NCBI RefSeq assembly: GCF_001039355.2
Contig: NW_019775968.1
Location: forward strand, 703,973-767,972
Origin: Lingula anatina
Taxonomy: Eukaryota; Brachiopoda; Lingulata; Lingulida; Lingulidae
DNA length: 64,000 bases
Direction of reading: 5' to 3'
A program made the position numbers and the translations under genes. Numbering within the stretch: the stretch's first letter is position 1; every line of letters begins with the position of its first letter. This document shows positions 37,190 through 50,354 of this stretch, one piece after another. The notes beneath the pieces are model-generated. The model ran no database searches. It saw only the letters and a program-made list of their open reading frames with translations, and was not told where the DNA came from.

Positions 37190-37402
37190 ACCATTCCCAT
37201 AATCCTATCGTACTAGCAGGATCTATCTCCGAGGGGATTCTCACTGAATTGCATTCAGTTTAAGCGTGCACGAAAGTTAATTACCCCTTTACAGCTTCAG
37301 TGGGCGTGGCAAACATTTAAGCCGTTTAAACTGAATGCAATTTAGCGAGAATCCCCTTGGAGTTAGATCAATCCAGTTAGTACGACACGTTTATGGGAAC
37401 CC
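37190..37402. mobile_element. Hairpin MITE-like element just upstream of SYT12 exon 2
   Basis: Outer arms TTCCCATAA...TCGTACTA pair with TAGTACGACA...TTATGGGAA. Inner arms CCGAGGGGATTCTCACTGAA and TTGCATTCAGTTTAA pair with TTAAACTGAATGCAATTTAG and CGAGAATCCCCTTGG. The loop contains TTAATTACCCC and GGGCGTGGC. The element ends about 35 bp before the acceptor of the first coding exon. Related copies lie at 0.93-1.04 and 6.28-6.47 kb. Confidence 0.75.
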
Positions 37403-37457
37403 GGTCAAAGTGATATATTTTCTTGTTGTTTTCCAGACATCTAACCTATCCGCAAAG

Positions 37458-40400
37458 ATGAACGGCTGGGAGATCGTCCTAATCGTGTTTATCATAGCCC
37501 TTCTCATCATGATTGTGGCCATATTTCTGTGCCGGGTAATGGGGATAGGCTCCCTCAGCAAGTGGTTCTCGTCTGGGGAGGAAAAGCAGTCCCTAACCAA
37601 GCATGATGCCATGAATGGATACAACGGTTATGTGGTAAGAGGCAAATTATACAAGGGTTCTACTACCATTGAAATAAAACATTTTTAAATTTTCAATATC
37701 TTGTATTACTAGCCAAAAATGCACCAAAAATGTCTCCTTATCTGACTATCTCAAAAGCACTTAAGAGCAACCTATCTTTTAAACAACTAAGTCTTATATC
37801 TAAACCATTCCATAACAAAATGACCAGATACCGTAAATCGTATGGAGCAACCTGAATTTTCCACACATTTGAATGCAAATAAGGCTCGACCTTTGAATTA
37901 AAGATGGTCTGTTGAAATGGTAAGTGACCTTTAAAAAGGCTTTGGAACATATGTAACTTCCCACGAAACCAACTACTGGATTATATACTTAAATGAACAA
38001 GTTACAATGTAACAAAATATTTCATAAATTATTTAATCAGATATGATTTTACCCCTCGCCTACAAACGTTAAGGCATCGCACTGTAATATGTTGGCCAGT
38101 GTAGCAATAGGATTATTAAAATTAGTCAAAATAACTTTTATCCCATTTCGTTTATAAAAAAAAGTTTCCTAGTACAATTATTAGTACAGTTAAATTGAAC
38201 GCTTTTAGGGCGAACTTTTCCTTTTTCGTTGTTTTATGCACCACCCCACGCGCTTCAATTTTCAAGCTCTGCTCCAGTTAATCGTCAGTTTCTAAATTTA
38301 TAAATTTATAAATTGATGTAAAATAATGATCGGCTTGCGGGGTGACTCCCTAACTAAGTCAAGATATCATCATAGAAAATGGCGTGGTTGACGACAAAGG
38401 TATCATGTACAATTCGTTGCCATCTTTGGCTTTTGATTTTTTTATGATACATGTATACGAGCCCTTAATTAGATACTTTCTCAAACATCTGCATTATTTC
38501 GCTTCTTAACAGATAAATTCAAAAGCAAGCCTTTCAAAAACAATTAGTGGCAACGAATTGTAATACTTACAGTTGTGATTAAATAGGCGTTGCAACAGTG
38601 TGGACAGCAGTTCGGGTGAGCGATATCTGCTTGAATTCAAAAACACCATTTCACGACAAAACGCTGCTGTTGCGACTTCGGCTCGAATTGGCAAATTCAC
38701 CCATATGTATTTTTAATTTGACAGCATTATATCATAACATGAAAAAGTTTATTTCTGCATTATCTAATGCCCCTATTGCACACCGATAACGAATTCCACG
38801 AACCGCCAGGAATTAGTAAATTTCAGAAATCATGAGGAATCGTAGAATTTTGTACATTTCTGGTAGACATCTTGTTCCTTCTTCGGCTTCATTTCCAAAA
38901 TGGAAGTTCAACAAAGATCGTGTGTCGATTTCACGATCTTTCATAGTTGCAATAACTGACTGAGAATAAATAAGAATCAGTTTAGAGCTTAAAGAATTTA
39001 TCACGATTAAACTAAGAACCTTGGAATATATCCATTCTTAACAGTTCGTAGAATTCGTAGTCGATGTGGAATAGGGGTATAAGTGTATAAGGACATTGGT
39101 CCTAATCTATGTATCCACCTTAAGTTCAACTTGCCTATCATATCAGTAAATTGTGAAATCTTATCTTTATCTGCATTACAATTTTTAACGCTAAAGATCC
39201 ACTTTTATTGACGCAACTCCCATGAGAAATGTGCTTGCGAATCTGGATTGGGGAATAATCGCTGAATCTATTGCAATTTGTATAGTATAACTAGGGGTAA
39301 TATAGTTTACTTGCCTTTGATTTTTCAGTCGATAATACTGGGTGTATAGATTTAGTCTTATAGCTAGTACATACTTGAAGAATTTTGAAATGATTTGATT
39401 AGAAATATGCTTATGATCACTTCCACTTTCGTGTTGCAGTGATGTCAGTTAGATCCACCACCATTTCTGTAACATAACATAGACTGTTGTCTGTAAAACT
39501 GCCGTAAAATGTAATTATATATCAACAAAATGACGGTTTGGTGCAAATGACATTATGAACTGTGATATATGGAGAAAGCTTGTAGTCTGAAATGTGTTTT
39601 TGTTTTATTTCCCAAACCATGAAAGTAAACACTGCACCAGTCCACCCACGTCCACCGTTCCTCGATCCACCCAGCGTGTTCTTGCGTTGAGATACATATT
39701 ATCCAAGGCAGATAATTCTAAATTCCGAGGAAGTTTGCGTTATAGGTTGTATGTCTCCTAGGGTCTCCTTGGTATAGTTATCAATTTCTGTCGCTGTTGC
39801 AAGAGACTGCTTTCTAAATTTAAACACTTAAAGAGAGAGCATCTAAAGCATTTTGTGCATCATTTTAAGCTACTTACGCATATGTACAAAATGTATCAAT
39901 AAATATGCTGGTATGTATGAAGCTAGAAAACTGCAGCAAAGAAAAAGCTTATCTGCTACCAAGCTCAAATAACCTGTAAGCTCATATAGATTGAATATTC
40001 TGCCTGCTATTCACTGATTAATGTAACAAGACGATTGAATTTTAACTGTCTTTAGTCGTTCGATACTGAAAAGGGAGATGGAATATACATGTAATTTAAC
40101 AAAGGAAAACAAAAATACGAAGTTTCGTATTTAGATAAATATTAGGTATCTCTTTTATTCTAAGTTCATGTACAGCTAGACATTTGTTTTGGTTCTGATA
40201 ATACGATGAATCTAAAATCAATATACCCACCACCAGTTCCGTTCTCTGTGGAAAAACACTAATGAAGGCTTAAAACCCTTCCCAGCCGCAAATGCGGCTT
40301 TCCACAACTTGTTTTTGTAGTCCTACACAGCTAAAATGTAAACCATGCTTAAATTGTGAACGTTTCTTAATTCTTCAGTATGTGTATATTTTTCTTGCAC

Positions 40401-43400
40401 GATATTTGTGCAGTATTCTTAAACTTAATTAAATGCTAAGACTACAGTCATGTTATTGATAAATCTAAATTGTGTACAGATGAATCATTAATCTTACAAT
40501 TACAATCAAATATATCAATAAGATGCTATCAAATACACATTATCTTGTCAACTTCAATAGCCATTGCATAGCTATGAACCATCTATTTTTTTATCAGTAT
40601 TGACATTATGTATATATGCCTACTGTCTCGACCGTTTTCCAGCTCTATATGCTACGTGAACAAGGGTTTTAACTAAGCCTTGTTACACCACCATGTATAT
40701 CTTTATGATTAATCCTCAGTCTTAACAAAATGTAACTTGATCCTGTCCAACTACTTAATATTTTCATTGGTTGAGCAAAAATGTTCATTGGCTTGGTAGT
40801 TGGATCATAAATGAAAGTTATCAAACACAACCTGACTTATGTTTGATAATTTTCATTAATGATTTTCATTGGTTTTGTTTTGTTCGTTTGGTGTATTCTT
40901 CCTTTCATATGAACTCGGAGTCGGACTTTGCACTTGACGCCTCTGGTAAATATGTTGAGTACGACACGGTGAAGGCAGATCCCCAGTACCAGAACATAAA
41001 CGAGACCGCCGAACCCCCGGCTACTACCCCTCAGCACCAGTCTGGGCGCAGCACACCAACCTCTTTATCATCCAGTATAGGTATTGAGTTGCACGCACAG
41101 CACCCACTCACGCACGCACCTATCACTCACGTTCACATTTAACTTACCCGGAACTTCCGCAGAAAGGAAACCACACCAGCCTGTTACCTCGTTTACTCTA
41201 CTTCTATATTTCTGTAAGAGCAAGGATCTTGGAAAGACTACTTGTAAAGAAAAGTAAACCAATCAAGTAAACTATCACTGTATTAATGTATACACATTTA
41301 GGATAGAGGTGTTTACAGCACATTTATCATGTGGCAAGTAATGAATATTATGGTCTGGTATGTGTCATTTACACTGTATATCATTTTTATCAAATCATTA
41401 TTCTGATATATGAAGAATGGCAGGTAGGATTCCTTCCTACTCTCCTTTTAATAATTACCATGCAGAAAAAAGGCGAAAACGTATTTGTTTTCTTGTATGT
41501 TTTGGAATAATGTTAAAATAGTTAGTTAAAATAGTTGTGAAAGTCTTAATATTGTAGCTGGATGTCTTTAGTATACTGCTTGGAGCGGCATTTGCGCTCT
41601 ATCGCTTTTCAAGGAAAAACGAAAGACAGTACCGTCTGTCTTTTTTTATGCATTCCATTATTTATTTACACTGAGCAAATGTTGAAAAAAAGTTTCCGTT
41701 CTTTTCAGCATCAGATTATGACATTGGGCAAGGCCTTACTAAAGCGCCTTCTTGTGAGAGCATTGCCTCCGATTCCTCTATCATGGACATCGAACCTGCA
41801 GTGGCTGCTATAGGACAGCTGGAATTTGGGCTGGAGTTTGACAGGTTTTGTGATCGCCTGTTTTCCATTTCTGTTTCTCTTTTTACGTTTTTAAATCAAG
41901 CATTTTATTTGAATTTTCTTCAACCATGACACCAAACGAAGATGGGACCGAAACCACGCTTTTAAGTTTTTCTTTTTTATTTTGGGATATAGTTCATGGA
42001 ATTCATGGCATCGAAAGTCAGAGTAAAAGTGTTCTGGATTCTAAAATTAAACGTAGCATGTCTTGCCCAAGTTTCGTTGTTTATACTGTAAACTAAACCC
42101 CTTTATGAGCCTGCCAATGCGGTTTCAGATAAATGAAATGGTAAATGAGAGTGTTTTCTGGGCAGAGGTAAGGAATCTTCGTTCCCCTGGACCGCGTTGA
42201 AGTGGCTTATGTCCTCTACTAAACGTGGTTTACCTTGCCACTTGTATCTTGTGTTTGCAGGGAAGTGTCCGAACTTATAGTCAGCGTCATACAAGCTAGA
42301 GATCTAGAAGTGAACGAAGTAACGGGAACTGTTGATACTTATGTGAAAGTCAATTTGGCACCAGATTCGGACAGCAAGAAGGTCACAAAAGTAAGATAAA
42401 CGAGTACTTAGTTGTATCATTTTTTATTTCGGTATGCAGTTATACACCATGTGGTATTTCGATCCTAGGATAATTGTCTTCCCTTGGCATTATCTTGGCA
42501 ACCATGACGGCGCAAAAGAAAACGAACGTCTTTGAATGTGCGATCTCCATTATAAATTACTGACTGTTCCAGGCGTTTTTTGTCTAGTAGTTTAAATCAA
42601 TAGATGGACTAGTCATTCTGTGTACTGTAATTTATCCATATTTTCTTGTCACTTGATAGAGACAAGCTTGTAACAAACATCAATACATTTGACTTTTACC
42701 AACACCCAAACGCATTTGCCATATATAGCTTCTTCAAAGTTAAGTATCTATTACCAGAAATTTTCCTCAAAGAAAAAGCAACTATGACCTTGATTTATAT
42801 CTCAGACATTTTGGTACATCGATAGAACACAGTCACCAGAGACCGTCCTCATTGGATAAAGTGTTTAGAAAATATTGGATAAAGACGAAGTAGAGGACTA
42901 TTCCTCCTGGAATGAAGCAGGAGGTGTATTTAGACAGACGAGATGGTCAAATGTACACCGAAGGCAAAATCTATAAATTCCCTAGCTCACTGTGTTTAGT
43001 GCTCTTTCCTTAACTTAGTTAAAACAGAAACCGGGAGTTAAAGGTTTTACTTTATACCTGCATGATCACTTTAAAATAATGCAGCAAATTAAATTTGGGA
43101 CAGTAACTTAATTTTGAAACATGCTAACACAGATATATATATGTCTTAGGTAATAAACGTCTCCTAGACAATTGCTGTTTACCCATATGTTTAAGTTAGA
43201 AAGTTAATGTTCTGGTCTCTTTTTTAAGTTTACATAAAATAATAGACAAGGATATGTATATGAAATTAATGACTACTTAAAGATCAATAATGGCACCTTT
43301 TGTTTAACGATTATTTTACCATTTCAGGTTCAGCGCGAGACTGCCAACCCTCAGTACAAAGAACGCTTCTTGTTCCCTGTGGACCCTGATGAGCTGGACA

Positions 43401-45263
43401 ACAAAACGATCCAATTTAGCGTGTACTCCTGTGATAAGTATGCCCGCCACAAGCTGCTCGGCCAGTGCGACATAAAACTGGGGGACATCGACCTGCGACA
43501 TGCTGTTAGATTGTGGTTGAACCTGAAGGATATCGACGAGGTATGAATGGTCCGTGTCTCTAAATGAAAAAAAAAAAGAAAAGAAAAAAAAAGAAAAACG
43601 TAACCAAACACGAAAATCCTTAATTATTGTTTTGGAATTTCAAGAAATACAATACGATCAATTCCAGTCACAAAGTTGTCAGTTTGGAACCCGACAGTAA
43701 TGTACATTTTTATAAAATAAATTGTTAAAAGTAAACACAATCAGAAAATGGTTATTTGGAAATAACATATTTGTCGCCGTATAAAATGTTCTTATTAAGA
43801 ACTGAAATATGATAGGTGTCCGGAATAAATGAATAAGGTATGAACCTTGCCGTGCTGATAGGCTGCCGTTGAATCCCAGAGTAATGGTCGTGGTAGATAC
43901 AGTTACAGAGAACAAAAGTTAATGTAGACACAAGAAATCTCTCCATGACATGGGTTACATTCAAATCACACACATTAATTAGAATCGGCATAGATCCAAG
44001 ATTATACTAATTGATATAGGCCTTTAGAGGATTAATCATATTTCCTTTTTTCCTGCCCACCTACATCCTTTGTCACGCAATCAATTGATCATAACTGCAA
44101 TATAACGTATGGTTCACCAAATTAAATTCTAGATCAGTTTTACTTTTACTTGCCACATAGCCAATAATATGCATTAAAAAAGATCGATTTTGCCAATCAT
44201 ACAGAAGCAATCAATATGTGAATATCGATATAGCGGTATAGAATTGATAAAAAAAAGGTCACACACATTTAACATCCACTTTAAACTAAGAGTAAATCAG
44301 TGAAATAAATTGCAGGTTCAGGCGGAGTACGGTGATATCATGTTCTCCCTGAGTTATCTCCCCACAGCAGAGAGGCTAACTGTGGTGATAGTAAAGGCAA
44401 GAAACCTGAAGTGGCATCAGAACAGGGAGGCGGGAGGTAAATCACCAACTGAATCACTGTCATCATGGTAGCCCACATACACTTGAGAAACTGGGCCGTA
44501 GTGAGAAATTTTCGTATTTCAAGACGACTTTATCATAATTTTAGAATAATGAAAGACGATATACATTATTATTATTATTGAAAAAGAGAGGGCTTTACCA
44601 GTTGCCTTAAAATTAATGGTAGGGTTAACAGAATTTGGAGTAAATTTTCTCTGTATATTTAGATTGTGTCCTGTCATTTCTGTCCTTAGATGCTGTTGTC
44701 TACGATTAAAATTGATACTTGGGATCTTTTTCAGACTGTTTTGTAAAGGTGTATCTACTACAAAATGGGAAGAAGATGAAAAAGAAAAAGACGACTGTAA
44801 AGAAAGACGAAAAGAATCCAATTTTTAACGAAGCCATGATATTCTCCGTTCCTTCTTCAACATTGCCAGTGAGTTTTGCATTGCATGGTGCCAGTAAAAT
44901 AATGCATGTACTCAAGATGCCTTGAGACTGAGTGCAATTTCAGAAGTTGTCAATAGTTCTGTACCTGGTCATTGATATATTCACAGTCAGATGGCAACTG
45001 TGGCGTCTTTCATAGCTAACAAATATATTCTAAAGAATTATGTCTATATGGAAACGTTATGATTATATATCCGATATTCTTTTCAATTCTAGACGGTTCA
45101 GCTGAGAATCACGGTAGCCGAACAAATGCCTGAGGGAAAAGTATCATCTATAGGTCACATAATAGTCGGTGCTAATACCACTGGAACCGAACTGTCTCAC
45201 TGGAACCAGATGATGACGTCACTACGTAAACCTATAGCCATGTGGCATTCATTGTGTAAATAA
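37458..45263 (+). CDS. SYT12: Synaptotagmin-12, complete
   Basis: Exons (coding): 37458-37634, 40921-41080, 41709-41844, 42261-42390, 43328-43540, 44316-44436, 44735-44868, 45093-45263; 1242 nt, 413 aa (human SYT12 is 421). The N-terminal transmembrane helix (about residues 5-25) is preceded by only four residues and followed by a linker, then C2A (about 148-271) and C2B (about 273-395). Calcium-binding aspartates are mostly lost. C2A keeps the Asp of VDTYVK but has SCDKYARHK where DFDRFSKHD is usual; C2B keeps GDCFVK but has AEQMPEGK in place of the second loop. The C2B polybasic KKKKTTVKK and the C-terminal SHWNQM...AMWHSL (WHXL-type) are kept. The calcium-independent pattern, length and ending fit SYT12, a vesicle-trafficking protein. 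The acceptor of the second coding exon (after GAACTCGGAG) is atypical and the least certain border. Confidence 0.93.
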
Positions 45264-45266
45264 TGA

Positions 45267-45272
45267 AATAAA
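45267..45272 (+). terminator. Polyadenylation signal AATAAA, SYT12
   Basis: Lies three bases after the SYT12 stop codon; a second AATAAA lies at 45683-45688. The first would give an extremely short 3' UTR, so the second or a later one may be used. Confidence 0.35.
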
Positions 45273-48040
45273 ATGGGGGAATGGGCGGATGTGTTGCGTT
45301 CTTTTCTCAAATTAAATCCCGAAGGTAGAATTTGATCAGTCTGTTATTATTCATGAGGGGATATAAAGATGATTTGAACATTTGAGACGCAGACCGTCTA
45401 TTTTTGTCATCCATTAACAGAACCGAAGAGAAGCAAGATTTTATTCCACTTCAAGTATAGGCAGATTGCGTAAAGGACAGACTATTGTCTGTTTTATGGA
45501 CAGATTAGGCTACTTACAAAATCTGCGGTTGTGCCTAGCGGATGTTTGCTGAGACAAGGATGTGCTGAGAGGTTGTTTAATCCTTGATGTTGTCCAAATC
45601 TTGTTCCAACGCCAGCATGCGGGAACCGACCCAGAGCTAATCTAACAACATATATACAGTAGACTAGTGCGCTAGTGTTACAAATAAAACGATATCCTCC
45701 TGGGCTTTTGCGATGTAGACTTCAACTGAACTAGTAAAAATTGGGAAAGTGACAGGGAAACATGATTAGATAATTTTATCCTATCAGATAGTATCTTAGA
45801 CTTTTTGATTAGTGAGATTTGCAAAGGCTGAAGTGATTATCTTTTATTGAACTTATTTTTAGAATCATAATAAACGCGAGAGAAATATCTGGTGACATAT
45901 GTACGGCATTCAGTTCTTGTCAATTGGAATGTATGTGTTAGAAAATATTTATGTTGAGATATCAGTAAAGTTGTGTTATTTGGCTTTTTTAATTGATGTC
46001 CAGGATTTAGATTTATGGTCTTAAGCCTTTACCTTTTCTCTTCTGATATGGACTTTTTTATCATTTTATTATACCAACACATTCAATTTTCTGCCATAAA
46101 CATTTTGTCTGAGGGCTCAGGAATATATATAACATGGTTGTGTTTTTCTGACCAGATAAAAACAGATTCGTAATCGAAAAATAAGCTGTACATTTAGTTA
46201 AACTGATAAAAGCTTAATAAAATATTGATATAGCTTAAACAAAACAACTTGCAGTCGATATATTTTCTTTTTAAAACAAATCATGCCTGATTAATGTGAA
46301 AATTTTCTTATTTATCATGTACCTTATCCATTAACGTTGTACGGCAAATATCTCTGAACAATTGGCCTGTTATTTTGACCCGTTAGATGTCCAAACTGTT
46401 CATAGATCAGATCAGTTTTTTTTTTTACTTACGTTACGTCTACGTTTCATTTCCACTATGTCCATGAGACAGCTTTTTTTAAAATTTAAAAGATTAAAAT
46501 TAATTTACATTTTACAAGTACAGGTACCCTACCCCGGTCCATGACTTTGCTCCATAATGTAAAGTACCCAACACATTGTGCATAAACAATAATTATAATT
46601 ATCTTTGTCTTATTGAAAATGTCCGTGCTTCTGACATGCGCTATGGGGCTTATTTGTCAATTTTGCTAGTCTCCGCCAAAAGCTAAGTCTTCCGAAGTTT
46701 CACTTATTTGATAATGAAATTATCTCCAGATAATAGAGATTTGGTCCCTTGGACTATCTAAGTAACAAAACAGATTTGGCTTTCTTGAGGTTTATCTTCA
46801 TTCCAAGAAGTTTCTGTCCATATTCACTTTATAAATTGTCCTTCGGGTGTGTCCGCAATAAGAACTGTCAATAGCAATTCAGAAGCTGTGGGTATTAAGG
46901 TAGATCGGTCGTTACATGTTCCAACGTTCGAATTTTTTTAAAAATTTTTTTGTTTGAAGAGACACCCAAGTACATTAAAAATTTGCAAAAAAAATTGGGG
47001 GTCACCGACCAAATAAGAGAACTACGCCCAAATATGTTACACCCTGCATATCGCACTAGTCCCCATTCAAATCAATGGGAAAATGGGTATTTTTTCACTN
47101 AAAGGTCTTGATCTTCAATTTGTTAGTTCTTTTCGACATTTCCCTCTCTGGATGTCTTTTGCCTAATTCCCCATACGTAAGTTTCTTTTCAATGGAACTT
47201 CAAGTAGAAGTTTCAGTATTTCTCTCATTAGGCTAACTGTACTGAACTGACTCTGTGCACACATTGGGGGTTCATACTTGACATTGGAATTTGAATTATT
47301 CGTTTCTGGGTATTCCGTTTATTTTAATTTATTTGTTATTTGTTAAAACAGTTAAAAGAGTATATTTGGCGGCAGAATTTGGTACGCTGAATGCTCCATG
47401 TAGATTTATATTTCATTGTGCTCGGTGCTGCAAGGAAACTGGTGAAATAGTGTTTTTAGCAAAAGCTTTCATTAATACGTGATACTTGATTCTATATGAA
47501 ACTGCCATTTAAGTTTCGCATATATACACACCGAATTATTGTACAGTGATCGCTTTTTGTATCTTATACATGTATGCTCTGCTATCTTGGTCGATACAAC
47601 CGAGAAAACAATTACGCTTCACACAACGCAGAAAACAATCACACCTACAACAATTGACTGAGGAGAAACTATTAAAAAGAGAAGTTTATATCTTATGGGT
47701 CCCATTAATAAAAATAAAAATAACTGCTAATTAAGCCTAAGCAGATATATCAATTACACGATGTAAAACAAATTTAGTTCACAATTATGCGGAAGACCAA
47801 TTTTAATTCACACGATACTTTAACCCCGACAGTTACTTTCTCAGTGAACCAACTCGCCCAAGCTTTTACGGGGAGGGTGAGAGGGAATGTAGGGATCTGA
47901 AGTTATTCAGATTTGGATCGGCAGGATTAAATATACATAGCTATTATCCAATTCCCTTGTGTTCATGTTTTGGCAATTTCCCCAAATTCAGCGTTAACCG
48001 CATACAGAAATGATAACATGGAATACAAGGGTATCAAAGT

Positions 48041-48272
48041 GCACGCCTGTAAAGCCTCTCTTCTGGTCCTCAAATCAAGTTCGGTCCCTTGGTTCTAAAC
48101 TGTTTACCATAGGCTCTGTTCTGGTCCTACACCTGTAAATGTCCATCATGACGTGTTCTAACATGTTCCCCAAACGTGTCCCTTGGCTGACTCTCTTTTG
48201 GGCCCCAAACTTTTTCTGCGGTATNGGAACCGAATTTGATTTGAGGACCAGAAGAGAGGCTTTACACACGCC
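48041..48272. repeat. Inverted repeat with ~46-bp arms and a single-N join
   Basis: The left arm (48041-48088: GTAAAGCCTCTCTTCTGGTC, CTCAAATCAAGTTCGG) is the reverse complement of 48226-48272 with about four mismatches. The spacer is about 137 bp. The right arm starts one base after an N at 48225. It could be a MITE, or a misjoined inverted contig end. Confidence 0.7.
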
Positions 48273-48585
48273 GGGTTGTCTCTCTAGCTTCTGCGTGTTG
48301 CACCCGCTACAAAAATGCAGCAGAATAACGCAAAATAATAATTCTAATAATAAAACTTTGCCAGATTAAAGAACATGTGAATGGCTTTGTGATATCTGAG
48401 AGGTAAAATCAACCAATACATTTGAGAACATTTGTTTTGCTGCTTTTTATCAATTATTTATGCTAAGATGGGGATCACACGTGCACACTTAATGAAGCAA
48501 AAATTTGCTGCAAAAAAAATTAAGCTGAATTTCATATTTTGTATATTTCCGGTTAAAGAAAGTGTATATAAGTTCATGTAGTGAT

Positions 48586-48587
<2 letters not shown>

Positions 48588-48625
<38 letters not shown>
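48588..48625. repeat. (TA)n microsatellite
   Basis: About 19 TA units. Confidence 0.95.
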
Positions 48626-48627
<2 letters not shown>

Positions 48628-50354
48628 CAAACAGCACCAATTTTTGTGCTCATATTCGGCAAGCAATGTTTTGACATATGAAATAACAAATGCCGGTGTG
48701 ACAGGATTGATAGTTCGCTAGGGACCGTAGTCCGTTCCCCATTCTTTTAAGAGGTGACATTCGTCTCATATACTAACCTCAATACTATGACAAACCCTAA
48801 CCAGCAGTAATCATAAAGGACCCTGGACTTCCATTCCTGCCACAGCTGCAATCATCACCTTCTTCAGAGCAAATGAAAACACCCACTTTTAAAAGCCTTA
48901 AAAGCACCTATCAATTTTAAAAAAATGACATGGAATTGCCAATATTCAGTGCGCAAACTTTAACTTAACATTTCATATGTAATTGGCACAAATATATAAA
49001 AAGTACATGGAATCAAAAATCGTTAAGTTACATATACTAAGCTTTCTGCCTGATTAACATCAAGTGACTGGTTTCTGTGCTATGTTTATGCTGCAAGGTT
49101 TTTGACTAATATTTCTGAGAAAAACCCATTTTATCTCATGCCTAAGTTCTTTAACCATAAACTTACAGAAACACTGCCTGCACCAAATCTTAAGTTTAAT
49201 TAGTCTGTTTTTGGTCATTAACATTGATTACAAGACACTTGGTGCAAAGTTTTTTTCAATTTTGTTGATTGTCATAAAATTTAAATTGATTTAACACACA
49301 AAAGAATTCTTATGCTACCAGCTACTTCGTCAAACCTTAAAAGCATACACAGGCTAAAGCATGAATGTTAAGTTATGACAAATGGGCAGAAGAGGTAAAA
49401 TTCTGTTTAAAATAAAAATAAGTATAATAATATAAATAAAGCATAAAAAGCCCTTATACTTCTGAATTAAATTACTTGACTTGATTATATTTCAGTTATA
49501 CTGGTTATTATAGAGATTGCAACCATTATTATATCATTCAAATCAATTTAACATAATGTAGCTTCAACTATAAATCAGTTAAATCATTACTTTACCAGCG
49601 TATCACTAGTACCTTATATTACTAGTACCTTCATCAATCAACACCTGGGAGACTCAATGTTACAAAATGTTTCAAGTGTTTTGTCTTAACTCTGAAAACA
49701 GGAAATTAACAGGGCAAATACATAAAACTTGCATAGTATCAAATTTAAAAATTATCCGATTCACATAAAACAATTAAATCACAAAACAAAGAAAATATGT
49801 TGTGTTCATCATAATAAGCAAATGCTGTAAAATAGCAATTAAAAACAAGTAGGTTTTTAAAATACATTGTTTGCAGACATCAATTTTCCATTGTTTTATA
49901 AAACTTACTAAAACCCTACTAACATTACTTACTGCATCAGCAAAAAATAATAATAATAAAAAAAAACACTTCTAACAGTTATTTTGACCATGAAAAATAT
50001 ATCTTATACTGTTATTGTAAAAGGAAAATTACATAACTTGGAATTAAATATGTGTTGTGCTTTTGAAAATTCATGAGAACTACATAATTAATTTAGAAAA
50101 TTTGTAATTTTTTCATTAATTCATTGCAATATACAACGACGTTAATGGCTGCACTAAACATGGGGCAGTGTATCTATGGCAAAATATCTGAATATGAATT
50201 TGTGTATGTATCTACATCTATATATGTATATATATTTGTTCAATATGCCAGACATGGCGCAATTTATACACTCACTTTATCATGCAAAAACATTTACTAC
50301 TTCCTCTCCAGCACAGCCAAAGTGTAAGGATATGGCTGACTATCTCAGATCACC

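Larger units (their letters stand above)
45300..50354. other. Intergenic region between the convergent SYT12 and SLC35A4 genes
   Basis: AT-rich, with single-N joins at 47100 and 48225, an inverted repeat at 48.04-48.27 kb and a (TA)n at 48.59 kb. The right part probably contains the SLC35A4 3' UTR (minus strand). No further exon was recognised. Confidence 0.5.

Noticed and set aside
40771-41142. 123-codon frame taken as a single exon
   Set aside because: Only 40921-41080 is exon of SYT12; the flanks are intron read-through.
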